Notes under the pieces: model-generated
Database searches by the model: none
The model's input: the letters and a program-made list of their open reading frames with translations, nothing else
What the model was told of the DNA's origin: nothing
Made by a program: the position numbers and the translations under genes
Shown: in pieces, positions 35,821 to 44,699 of the stretch
Numbering within the stretch: the first letter of the stretch is position 1
How the letters are laid out: each line of letters opens with the position of its first letter
DNA from: Trebonia sp963811335
GTDB lineage: Bacteria; Actinomycetota; Actinomycetes; Streptosporangiales; Streptosporangiaceae
Direction: 5' to 3'
DNA: 64,000 nt
NCBI GenBank assembly: GCA_963811335.1
Contig: CAWERB010000018.1
Span: 209,206 to 273,205, forward strand

Positions 35821-37204
35821 TCAGACGAGCGCGCCGAGCGGGTTCTCCAGCCGCGCGGTGAACGCGGCGAGCCAGCGGGCCGCGAGGGCGCCGTCGATCG
35901 CGCGGTGATCCACCGACAGCGTGCACCGCAGCACCGTCGCGACGGCGAGTGACCCGTCCACGACGACCGGCTGCTGGCGGGCCGCGCCGACCGCCAGGAT
36001 CCCCGACTGCGGCGGGTTGATGATCGCGGAGAACTCAGCCGTCCCGTACATGCCCAGGTTGGACACCGTGAAGGTGCCGCCCTCGAGCTCGTGCTGGCGC
36101 AGCTTCCGCTCCCGCGCCCGCGCGGCGAGCGCGGCCGACTCCCTGGCGATGGCCGACAGCCGCATGCTGTCGACCCCGCGCAGCACGGGGGTGACCAGGC
36201 CGCCCTCGGTCGCGACCGCGATCGATATGTCGACAGATCGATACGCGAGCAGGCCTTCGTCGGTCCAGGTCACGTTCGCCTCAGGCACGTCGCCGAACGC
36301 CGCCGCCACCGCCGCCAGTACGAAGTCGTTGACCGACACCTTGGCCGGCACCGATTCCCCGGCAGCAGCGCTCGTTGACCCGCCCGCGCAGCGCGAGCAG
36401 CTCATCCACCACGCACTCGGCCACCAGGTAGAAGTGCGGGATTCCTCCCTTCGACTCGGTAAGCCGCCGCGCGATCGCCCGCCGCATCGGCGTATGCGGG
36501 ATCAGCGTCGCCCCGGCCGGGCCAGCCGCGGAGCCGTCCCTCGCCTGCGCAGCTCCGGCATCATCCAGAACGGAGCGTGCTCCGCCTCCCCGCCCCCGCC
36601 ACCGCGCAGGCGCACGGGAGGGCTGGGCCAAGTGCAGGCCGGGCGGGCGCCTCGGGCGCCGCAAGGAATCGCTCCAGGTCCCGCCGCACGATCCGCCCGT
36701 TCGGCCCCGTCCCCGCCAGCCCCGCCAGGTCGACCCCGCGCTCCCCGGCCAGCTTCCGCACCAGCGGGCTAGCGAATACCCGCCCGCCCCGCCCCGCAGC
36801 GTCGTGCCCGTTCGTCGCGCGGCCGCCGGTGCCGGTGGCGGACCGCCGGCGACGGCGGGCTGTCGGGACCGCGGCCGCACTTGCGTGACGGCCGCGCCGC
36901 ACTGCGGACCCGGCCGCGTCAGCCCGTTGGCGCCGAGCGCCGCGTCGATGTCCGCGCCGGTCTCGCCAGCAGCGAGCAGGACGGCAATAGGGGCGCCGAT
37001 CTCCGCGGTGTCGCCCTCGCCGAGCAGGAGACGCCCGACGGTGCCGGCCTCCTCGGCCGCGTACTCGACCAGCGCCTTCTCGGTCTCAAGCTCCGCGATC
37101 GGCGTCCCGACGCTCACGCTATCGCCAGGGGAGACGAGCCAGCGAGCGAGCGCCGCCTCGGTAGCGCCGGCCAGGACGCTCGGCATCCGCACGACCACCG
37201 CCAT
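35821..37204 (-). CDS. 2-oxoacid dehydrogenase E2 (dihydrolipoyl acyltransferase), frame breaks
   Basis: Acyltransferase core of a pyruvate- or branched-chain-type dehydrogenase complex. The lipoyl domain has the lipoyl-Lys in ELETEKALVEYAAEEAG (residue ~43). The E3/E1-binding domain reads FASPLVRKLAGERGVDLAGL and GTGPNGRIVRRDLE. The catalytic domain has IPHTPMRRAIARRLTESK, ISIAVATEGGLVTPVL and the active-site SVDHRAIDGALAARWL. Frame changes near 36800, 36580 and 36385 lie in linkers or between conserved blocks. The start ATG overlaps the E1 stop (TGATG on the minus strand), indicating translational coupling. No E3 gene is in the window. Confidence 0.85.
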
Positions 37205-39444
37205 CAGCCGGTCACCTTACCGAAGCCGTCCCGCACCCGTTCCAGGCCCGCGACGATGTCGTCGGTGGTCGCGATCGCCGCCTGCTCGAGTACCCGGGAG
37301 ATTGACGGCGACGACTCGGCCCCGGTCACCCGCTGCACCGGCTGGTCGAGCCAGTCGAAGAAGCGGCGCTGTATCTCGTCGGCGAGCCAGCCGCCGTAGG
37401 AGGTGCCGAGGGTGCCCTGCTCGACGATCAGTACCGCGTTGGTCTTCCGTACCGACGCGCCGACCGTTTCCCAGTCGAGCGAGGCGCGGTCGAGGAACCG
37501 CAGGTCGATGAGTTCCGCGTCGATCCCGCCGCGCTCGATCGCGTCCGCCGCGCGCGCCACCATGGACAGGTAGCTGAGCACGGTGACCTCCGACCCGGCC
37601 CGCCTGACCGCCGCCGTGCCGAACGGGATCTGGTAATCCAGGTCGTCGACCGGGATCTCGCCCTCGGCGGCGTACAGGTCGACGTGCTCAAGCATGAGCA
37701 CCGGGTCGTCCACCGCCAGGGCGGCGTTCATCAGCCCGACGTAGTCGAACGGGGTGGACGCCGCCATGATCCGCCAGCCGGGCGACGTGGCGAAGATGCC
37801 GGCCGGGTCCATCAGGTGCTGCGACCCGTAGCCGGACCCCATGGCGACCTTGGTCCGCAGCACGAGCGGCACCGGGTTCCTGCCGCCGAACATGTGCCTG
37901 GCCTTGCCGATCTGGTTGAACACCTGGTCGGCGGCGACCCACAGGAAGTCCGGGTACATGAACTCGACGACCGGGCGGAACCGACCGTCGAGCGCGAGCC
38001 CGCCGCCGAGGCCGGCGAACGCGTTCTCGCTGATCGGGGTGCCGAGGATGCGGCCAGGGTACTTCGCGGCCAGGCCCTTGGTCGCGCCGTTGGTGCCGCC
38101 GCCCAGCTTGTGCACGTCCTCGCCGAGTACCACGATGCGCGGGTCGGCGCCCATCCGGCGGTCCATCACGGCCGCCACCGCCTCGATGAACTTCCCGCGC
38201 CTGACCGGCCCGGTGAACGACGAGCGCTCGGCGGTCCGCGCTCCCGCCAGCTCCGACCGGTCGCCGCGGATGCCCACGTCGACGAAGGCCGGGTCCGGCC
38301 ACAGTTCCGGGCGGATCCGCCGCGGGCCGGCCTTGGCTCCTTGCGACGGCCCGTGTGACGGGTCCGGCTCGGTGAGCGCGGCGGCGGCCGCGCGCATCGC
38401 CTCGACGGCCTGGGCGCGCACGGCCGCGACGCCGGCCTCGTCGGTCAGCCCGAGCCTGATCATCTCGCGCGCAACCCGGTCCAGCGGGTCGCGGGCGCGC
38501 CATTGCGCTTCTTCCTCCTTGGTCCGGTAGCCGAACGCGGAGCCCGGGTACGGTCCGTTCTGGTGGAAGAACCGGTAAACGAGCGCCTCCACGACGACCG
38601 GGCCTTCCCCGGCGCGCAGCCGCGCCGCGGCGCGCTCCATGGCCAGGTGCACCGCGAGTGGGTCCATGCCGTCGACCCGCCAGGCGGTGATGCCGAAGCC
38701 GAGGGCGCGGGCCGACAGCCGGGGCTCGCCGGTGGCCTCCGCGACGGTGGTGGAGACCGCGTAGCCGTTGTTCTCCATGAAGAAGCAGAGCGGCAGCTTC
38801 CAGGCCGACGCCAGGTTCAGCGTCTCGAGCACCGACCCGATGTTGGCCGCCCCGTCACCGAAGTAAGTGACGGTCAGGTCGCTGCCCTCACGGCCGGCTG
38901 AGTTCTTCTGCGCCCAGGAGTTGCCGGCCGCCATCGGCACGCCGCCGCCGACGATGGCGTTGGTGCCGAGCGCGCCGGCCTCCAGCCACTGCAGGTGCAT
39001 GGAGCCGCCGCGGCCGCCGCAGTACCCCTGGGCCAGGCCGAGGATCTCCGCGAGGGTGCGCTGCAGCACCTCGGCGACCGCCGGGGTGACCAGGCCGTCC
39101 AAGGTGAGCGAGCCCTTGGTGACGTGGGTGAGCGCTTTGGCGAGGAACTGGTGGTGGCCGCGGTGCGAGCCGTTGACCGCGTCGGTCGAGCGCAGGCTCG
39201 CGATGGAGCCGACGGCGCCGCCCTCCTGGCCGATGGAGGAGTGCGCGGGCCCGTGCACCAGGCCCTCGGCGGCCAGCTCGAGCACCGTCTCCTCGAAGGC
39301 CCTGATGAGGTGCAGCTGGCCGAGGATGGTGGCGAGCAGCGCGGGGTCGGCCGCCTTCCAGTCGGCCGGCGTACTGATGAGCTCCTGCCAGTCCGCCGCC
39401 GGCGCGAGGCGCTTGACGCGTGGAATATTCCCTCCAGGAGGCAC
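37204..39444 (-). CDS. Fused alpha-beta E1 component of a 2-oxoacid dehydrogenase
   Basis: Thiamine-diphosphate-dependent decarboxylating E1, 746 residues, with alpha and beta halves in one chain. The alpha half has HSSIGQEGGAVGS, GGRGGSMH and the ThDP motif GDGAANIGSVLETLNLASAW with MENNGYAVST. The beta half starts about residue 410 (RRGKFIEAVAAVMDRRM) and has LGEDVHKLGGGTNGATKG, TPISENAFAGLGGGLAL and LIVEQGTLGTSYGGWLADE. Most bacteria encode these as two proteins; fusion is found in a minority of lineages. The frame is intact. The GTG start at 39442-39444 is uncertain. The substrate (pyruvate, acetoin or a branched-chain acid) cannot be told. Confidence 0.88.
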   Translation of the reverse strand: MPPGGNIPRVKRLAPAADWQELISTPADWKAADPALLATILGQLHLIRAFEETVLELAAEGLVHGPAHSSIGQEGGAVGSIASLRSTDAVNGSHRGHHQFLAKALTHVTKGSLTLDGLVTPAVAEVLQRTLAEILGLAQGYCGGRGGSMHLQWLEAGALGTNAIVGGGVPMAAGNSWAQKNSAGREGSDLTVTYFGDGAANIGSVLETLNLASAWKLPLCFFMENNGYAVSTTVAEATGEPRLSARALGFGITAWRVDGMDPLAVHLAMERAAARLRAGEGPVVVEALVYRFFHQNGPYPGSAFGYRTKEEEAQWRARDPLDRVAREMIRLGLTDEAGVAAVRAQAVEAMRAAAAALTEPDPSHGPSQGAKAGPRRIRPELWPDPAFVDVGIRGDRSELAGARTAERSSFTGPVRRGKFIEAVAAVMDRRMGADPRIVVLGEDVHKLGGGTNGATKGLAAKYPGRILGTPISENAFAGLGGGLALDGRFRPVVEFMYPDFLWVAADQVFNQIGKARHMFGGRNPVPLVLRTKVAMGSGYGSQHLMDPAGIFATSPGWRIMAASTPFDYVGLMNAALAVDDPVLMLEHVDLYAAEGEIPVDDLDYQIPFGTAAVRRAGSEVTVLSYLSMVARAADAIERGGIDAELIDLRFLDRASLDWETVGASVRKTNAVLIVEQGTLGTSYGGWLADEIQRRFFDWLDQPVQRVTGAESSPSISRVLEQAAIATTDDIVAGLERVRDGFGKVTG

Positions 39445-39573
39445 GGGGGTGTGGCATTTTCGCGAACCACGCTACCGGGGCAATGCATCCATTTCAACAC
39501 TTCTACGCCTCCGTTCTGCAGACTTTTGCCTTTCAAATGGTTAGATTGGATACATTCACGGCGAGGAGGACGC

Positions 39574-40098
39574 ATGGGGATACCGGGCCTGCGCGGCGGC
39601 GACCACGTTGGGTTCACCGTGCCCGACATGGCGCAGGCGCACGAGTTCCTGGTGGACGTGCTCGGCTGCGAGTTCGTGTACGCGCTGCCGGAGATGCGCC
39701 ACGACGACGACTGGATGCGCGAGCACCTGAACGTGGACCCGCGCCGCGTGGTGCGCGAGATCCGGTTCTACCGGTGCGGCTTCGGGCTGAACCTGGAGGT
39801 CTTCGAGTACGAGCCGCACGAGGGGCAGCGGGACGTGCCGCGCAACAGCGACCTCGGCGGGCACCACCTGGCGCTGTACGTCGACGACATGGACGCGGCG
39901 GCCCGGTACCTGGGGAAACGCGGAGTGCGGGTCCTCGCGGGCCCGGTGGCCAGCAGGAACGCCTCGGCGGGGCAGCGCTGGCTGTACTTCATCGCGCCGT
40001 GGGGGATGCAGTTCGAGCTGGTCAGCTACCCGGGCGGCAAGGCGTACGAGAAGGAGAAGCAGGTGCGGCTGTGGCATCCAGGGCACCCGGCGGAGTGA
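39574..40098 (+). CDS. VOC-family (glyoxalase/dioxygenase-fold) protein
   Basis: A 174-residue metalloenzyme-fold protein. Two beta-alpha-beta-beta-beta modules start GDHVGFTVPDMAQAHEFLVD and GGHHLALYVDDMDAAARYL. Likely metal residues are His in DHVGF, Glu in LNLEVFEYE, His in GGHHLALY and Glu in MQFELVSYPG. The ATG at 39574 follows GAGGAGG. It is divergent from the E1/E2 operon and precedes a GntR regulator. It may be a lactoylglutathione-lyase-like, epimerase or extradiol enzyme. Confidence 0.8.
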   Translation: MGIPGLRGGDHVGFTVPDMAQAHEFLVDVLGCEFVYALPEMRHDDDWMREHLNVDPRRVVREIRFYRCGFGLNLEVFEYEPHEGQRDVPRNSDLGGHHLALYVDDMDAAARYLGKRGVRVLAGPVASRNASAGQRWLYFIAPWGMQFELVSYPGGKAYEKEKQVRLWHPGHPAE

Positions 40099-40141
40099 CC
40101 ACGCGGCATCACGGCAGTGAGAGCACAGTGACGAGCACGGG

Positions 40142-40829
40142 GTGAACGCAGTGTCGGCCAGCCAGCCGGCCACCGGGCGGTCGCCGGGCGGTGGCGAGCC
40201 ACCGGATCGCGGACGCGCTGCGCGCCGCGATACTCGACGGCAGCTACCGGCCGGGGATGAGGATCAGGCAGGAGGACATCGCCGCCCGCTCCGGCGCGAG
40301 CCGCATCCCGGTGCGCGAGGCGCTGCGAATGCTGCAGGCCGAGGGCCTGGTCACCCTGGTCGCCAACTCCGGCGCCTGGGTGGCGCGGCTGACGCTCGCC
40401 GAGTGCGCGGAGCTGTACCAGGTCAGGGAGCGGCTCGAGCCGCTGCTGCTGCGCGCCTCGCTGCCCGGCATCGACGGCGCGGCGGTGATGAGGATGGCGG
40501 ACCTGGCCGCGGCGATGGAACGGGCGGGCGGCGACGTCGACGCCTTCCTGCGCGCCGACCGGGAGTTCCACCTCACCTCCTACGCGGCGGCGCCGCCCGG
40601 CGAGACGGCGCGGATCATCGGCCGGCTGTGGAATACCACCCAGCATTACCGCAGGGAGTTCACCAAGCTCGCCGCGCACAGGGACCGGCTCGGCGTGACA
40701 CACCTCGAGCACCGCCTGCTGCTTGACTGCGTCCGCCGCGGTGACGAGGATGACGCCGAGCGCGTGCTCGTCATGCACGTGCGGCGGACCCGCCTGGAGC
40801 TGACCGGGCACCCGGAGATCTTCGGCTGA
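40142..40829 (+). CDS. GntR-family regulator with FCD domain
   Basis: A FadR-subfamily regulator. The winged helix reads RIADALRAAILDGSYRPGMR and SGASRIPVREALRMLQAEGL. The FCD ligand domain includes ELYQVRERLEPLLLR, ADREFHLTSYAAA and EHRLLLDCVRRGDEDDAERV, with metal-binding-type Asp/His positions. Conserved text begins at a GTG at 40191; an upstream start at 40142 is in another frame, so a break near 40190 or a short N terminus is possible. It lies between the VOC gene and the dehydrogenase gene. It probably controls the catabolic genes around it. Confidence 0.85.
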
Positions 40830-40880
40830 GCCGTGGCGTGAGGCAGAATCGCTTGACATCGGCATCACTTAGCGTCAAAG

Positions 40881-40902
40881 TTGCAAACGATTGCAGTATA
40901 AT
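40881..40902 (+). promoter_or_regulatory. Promoter region: TATAAT with an overlapping TTGCAA-type dyad
   Basis: TATAAT at 40897-40902 is a perfect -10 hexamer. Immediately upstream, TTGCAAACGATTGCAG (40881-40896) has TGCAA/TTGCA inverted arms around ACGA, the look of a LacI-family operator. No well-spaced -35 is seen; TTGACA at 40853 is too far away. It would serve the dehydrogenase gene at 40958. Confidence 0.45.
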
Positions 40903-40957
40903 TTTTGGGGCACGGCTGGTGCTCATGGGGAACTCGAGCTCTTACGAGGAGGCGCGC

Positions 40958-41895
40958 ATGGCCGCCGTCACGCCCACCATCGGGTGGATCGGTACCGGGC
41001 GGATGGGCTACCAGCTCGCCTTGCGCCTGCTGCACGCCGGCTACGACGTTGCCGTCTACAACCGCACCAGGGCGAAGGCCGAGCCGCTCACCGAGCACGG
41101 CGCGAAGGTCGTGGACAGCCCCGCCGACCTGGCAGGCCGGGACGTCGTGTTCATCATGGTCGCGGCGGACAAGGACCTCGAGGCGGTCGTCTCCGGCCCC
41201 CGCGGCGTGCTGACCGGGGACGCCAAGCCCGGCATCGTCGTGGATTCCTCCACCGTGTCGACCGAGGCCTCGGCCCGCGTCCGCGCCCGCGCCGAGGCGG
41301 ACGGGGTGCAGTTCCTCGCCGCCCCGGTCAGCGGCAACCCCAAGGTCATCGGGCCGGCAAGCTCACCGTCGCCGCCTCGGGACCGCGCGCGGCGTTCGAT
41401 GCGGTCGAGCCGCTGCTCGCGGCCTGGGGACGCGGCGTCACGTACGTTGGCGAGGGCGAGGGCGCCCGGCTGGTGAAGATCGCGCACAACGTCTTCCTGG
41501 GCGTCGTCATCCAGTCCCTCGCCGAGATCACCGTGCTGGCCGAGCGCGGCGGGGTGAGCCGCGCCGCCTTCCTCGACTTCCTGAACGAATCCGTGCTCGG
41601 GTCCGCGTTCACCCGCTACAAGTCGCCCGCGCTTGTCAACCTGGACTTCCACCCGACGTTCACCAACGTGCTGCTCCGCAAGGACCTGCAGCTCGGCCTG
41701 TCCGCGGGCAAGGAACTCGGCGTGCCGATGCCGCTCGCCGCCGCGACGGACATGCTGATCGCGCAGGCCATCGGCGCCGGCTACACCGAGGACGACTTCG
41801 CTACCCTGGTTCTTGAGCAGGCCCGCCGGTCCGGGTACCAGATCGAGCCGGAGAACGTGCCGGTCGACGACGGGCTCGCCGCCGAGGAGGGCTAA
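40958..41895 (+). CDS. 3-hydroxyisobutyrate/beta-hydroxyacid dehydrogenase family protein, one frame break
   Basis: NAD(P)-dependent beta-hydroxyacid dehydrogenase. It has the Rossmann start IGWIGTGRMGYQLALRLL, the substrate-binding segment FLAAPVSGNPKVI (family D/G-x-P-V-S-G) and the catalytic Lys region LVKIAHNVFLGVV. A frame break near 41352 falls inside SGNPKVIG...AGKLTVAASG, between conserved positions. The ATG at 40958 follows GAGGAGG. About 310 residues, normal length. The M24-family gene follows at once; a GTG at 41896 directly abuts this stop, so the two are an operon. Confidence 0.85.
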
Positions 41896-41969
41896 GTGCC
41901 GCAACCGTCGCGCTTCGAGCGCCCGTCGCAGCGGCCGCCGGGGTCCGCCCGCTCGGCGCGCCCGGGCAC

Positions 41970-43178
41970 ATGGGCGTCGACTACGAGGAGCGCGTCGACT
42001 TCGAGCGGCTGCGCCGGCACCGGCTTGACCGCGCCACCGAGGCGCTGCGCGCGTCGGACTGCGGCGCGTTCCTGCTGTTCGACTTCTACAACATCAGGTA
42101 CACCACGCAGACCTGGATCGGCGGCGCGCTCGGCGACAAGATGATCCGCTACGCGCTGCTGCTGCGCGACCGGCCGCCGGTCGAGTGGGACTTCGGCTCC
42201 GCGGTGAAGCACCACAAGCTGTACTCGCAGTGGCTGCCGGATGAGAACTGGCGGCCGGGCTTCCTCGGCTTCCGCGGCGCGGTCGCCCCCGAGGCGGGCC
42301 TGATGCGGGACGCGGTCAGCGAGATCAGGTCGCTGCTCGCCGAGGCGGGGGTTCTCGGCGAGCCCCTGGGCATCAACATCGTTGAGCCGCCGTTCCTGTT
42401 CGAGCTGCAGCGGCAGGGCATCGCGGTGCGGGACGCGCAGCAGCCCATGCTCGACGCGCGGGTGATCAAGTCGGCGGACGAGATCATGCTGCTCAACCAG
42501 GCGGCGGCGATGGTGGACGGCGTCTACCAGGACATCGCCGAGTTCCTGCGCCCGGGACGGCGCGAGAACGAGATCGTCGCCCTGGCCAACAAGCGGCTTT
42601 ACGAGATGGGCAGCGACCAGGTCGAGGCGGTCAACTCGATCTCTGGCGAGCGCTGCAACCCGCATCCGCACAACTTCACCGACCGGCTCATCCGCCCCGG
42701 CGACCAGGCGTTCTTCGACATCATTCACTCCTTCAACGGTTACCGCACCTGCTACTACCGCACCTTCGGCGTCGGGTGGGCGACCCCGGCGCAGCACGAC
42801 GCCTACTCCCGCGCCCGGGAGTGGATGGACGCCGCCCTCGACGCGATCAAGCCGGGCGTGTCGTCGGACACGGTCGCGCGGACCCTGCCGCGGGCCCAGG
42901 ACTTCGGCTTCGACAGCGAGCTCGCCGCGTTCGGCCTGCAGTTCGCGCACGGCCTCGGGCTCGGCCTGCACGAGCGGCCGATCATCTCCCGGCTCAACTC
43001 CCTGGAGCACCCGGTCGAGCTCAAGGCGGGCATGGTCTTCGCGATGGAGACCTACTGCCCGGCCGCCGACGGCATCTCCGCCGCCCGCATCGAGGAAGAG
43101 GTCGTGGTCACCGACTACGGCACCGAGATCCTCACCAGGTTCCCCGCCATCGACCTGCCGATCGCGAGCAGGTACTGA
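41970..43178 (+). CDS. M24-family (creatinase/aminopeptidase-P fold) protein with altered metal site
   Basis: A pita-bread-fold protein, 402 residues from the ATG at 41970. Translation may begin at the GTG at 41896 if a frame break precedes it. It has an N-terminal creatinase-like domain, then FFDIIHSFNGYRTCYYRTF, HGLGLGLHERP, MVFAMETYCP and RIEEEVVVT. Peptidases of the family bind two metals through Asp, Asp, His, Glu and Glu. The first Asp, His and both Glu are visible, but the second Asp (normally in S-D-x-T-R-T-F) is Cys here. It may therefore be a non-peptidase relative, such as a lyase or hydrolase. Neighbours suggest a small-acid catabolic pathway. Confidence 0.75.
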   Translation: MGVDYEERVDFERLRRHRLDRATEALRASDCGAFLLFDFYNIRYTTQTWIGGALGDKMIRYALLLRDRPPVEWDFGSAVKHHKLYSQWLPDENWRPGFLGFRGAVAPEAGLMRDAVSEIRSLLAEAGVLGEPLGINIVEPPFLFELQRQGIAVRDAQQPMLDARVIKSADEIMLLNQAAAMVDGVYQDIAEFLRPGRRENEIVALANKRLYEMGSDQVEAVNSISGERCNPHPHNFTDRLIRPGDQAFFDIIHSFNGYRTCYYRTFGVGWATPAQHDAYSRAREWMDAALDAIKPGVSSDTVARTLPRAQDFGFDSELAAFGLQFAHGLGLGLHERPIISRLNSLEHPVELKAGMVFAMETYCPAADGISAARIEEEVVVTDYGTEILTRFPAIDLPIASRY

Positions 43179-43184
43179 CTTCCC

Positions 43185-44367
43185 TGCGGCGAGACGAGCA
43201 GGTTGCGGCGGCGTCCGTCGCGGTCGATGCACCAGGCCGCACGCGTCGCAGGTGAAGACGCGCTCGGACAGGGCCAGCTTGGCTTTCACCGTGCCGCAGC
43301 CCGAGCAGAGCTTGGAGGAAGGATACCAGCGGTCGGCCAGAATCAGCGTGCCGCCGTTCCAGACGGTCTTGTAGGCGAGCATGCGCCGCACATGGCCGAA
43401 GCCCTGATCGGCGACGGCGCGGGCGAGCTTGCGGTTGCGGGTCATCCCGGCCACGTTCAGGTCTTCCGCGACTACGGTCTCATAGCGGACTGACGAGCTC
43501 CGAGGTGGCCTTGTGCAGCGCATCCGTGCGGATGTTCGCGACACGGGCGTGGATGCGCGCCAGCCGCCCGGCGGATTTCCGGCGGTTCGCCGAACCCGTG
43601 CTGCTTGCGGGAATGCGCGCGCGGCTGCCCGCCGCAGCCGGCGCAGCGAGGACCGAAGCGGCTGCGGGCCGGAGACGACGATCACGGACCCTGGTCATCG
43701 ACGCCGGTGAGCAGCGTCCTGGACGCCGAGGTCGACGCCGATGGCTGACCGGGCCGGGCGTGACGCAGCGTAACGCGCGGTCAACCTCGACAGTGAAGGA
43801 CACGAACCAACGTTGCGCGTGCGCGAGACCGTGGCCGACAAGATGCGGCGCGTGCCGTTCTCCAGCCTGCGGGCCAGCTTCCGGGTGGACTCGTAGGTGC
43901 GGATGGCGCCGAGGCGGGGCAGGGTCGACCGTCGCCCCGCGCAGCGGATCGTCCCAGTGGAGAACCGGAAGGAGTCCTGGCACCTGCCGCGTTTCTTGAA
44001 CCTGGGGAACCCGAGCCGCTTCCCCTTCCGCTCGCCCTTCCTGGACTTGGCGAAGTCGCGCAGCGCCCGCTCCAGGTTCCGGAAGGATTCCTGGTAAGCG
44101 CACTTGGAGTTCTCCGCCCACCAGGCAAGGCCGGGTCGGTCTTCTTGGGCGCGTTCCACAGCTGGTGCAGGTCCGGCCGACGGAGTACCACTTCCGCTCG
44201 GCCGCGTACCGCTCCTTGCATTTGGCGAGGCCCCAGTTCCAGGCGAACCGGGCCGCGCCCGCATGCGACCGCAGCGACCGCTCCTGGGCCGGGGACGGGT
44301 CAAGCGCGAATCGGTACGCCAGCCTGACCACCGCCACCAGTCCCGCCTCCCCGGATCTCATGTGCAA
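43185..44367 (-). pseudogene. tnpB: Second tnpB (IS200/IS605 family), strongly decayed
   Basis: Read from 44367 downward with several frame changes. The N terminus is RLAYRFALDPSPAQERSLRS and RFAWNWGLAKCKERY, then WWAENSKCAYQESFRNLERA and GFPRFKKRGRCQDSFRF. RuvC-I is GVDLGVQDAA, RuvC-II is VVAEDLNVAGM and the zinc ribbon is KLCSGCGTVKAKLALSER with CDACGL. RuvC-III survives only as IDRDGRRRNLL. Sequence differs clearly from the copy at 31.6 kb (this one keeps the middle region that copy lacks). At least four breaks make it inactive. No tnpA is present. Confidence 0.8.
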
Positions 44368-44699
44368 ACATGCTATCGATCCCGTACGACATTCTCCGCG
44401 GCGCGGGAACTCCTGATCGGCAGCGGCTTTCCCTATCCCGGTTCCCGATCATCACAGGTGATCACCAGCGAGCGCTCCAGCTCACCGCTATCGCAGCAGT
44501 TGGGAAACCGGGGGGACGCGCCGACAACTGTCGCTCCGGCCAGCGGAAAGACACTTCCTGTGCACAGAAGTGACACCTTTCCTCAGTATTTCTACAGGAA
44601 ACGCGAGTAAAGCTCTAAGGTCTGGTTCAGCAGACGGGTAACCTGCCCGCAGTTAGGTAACTTCGCCCCGTGCGATCGATGAGCGGGGGGACGCGCGCG
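44368..44699. other. Gene-free stretch upstream of the membrane protein gene
   Basis: About 330 bases without coding character. It holds a dyad at 44552-44572 (CACTTC and GAAGTG flanking a CTGTGCACA centre). A direct repeat of GGTAAC at 44637 and 44656, 19 bases apart, lies just before the start. It also contains the upstream end of the decayed tnpB element. Confidence 0.4.
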
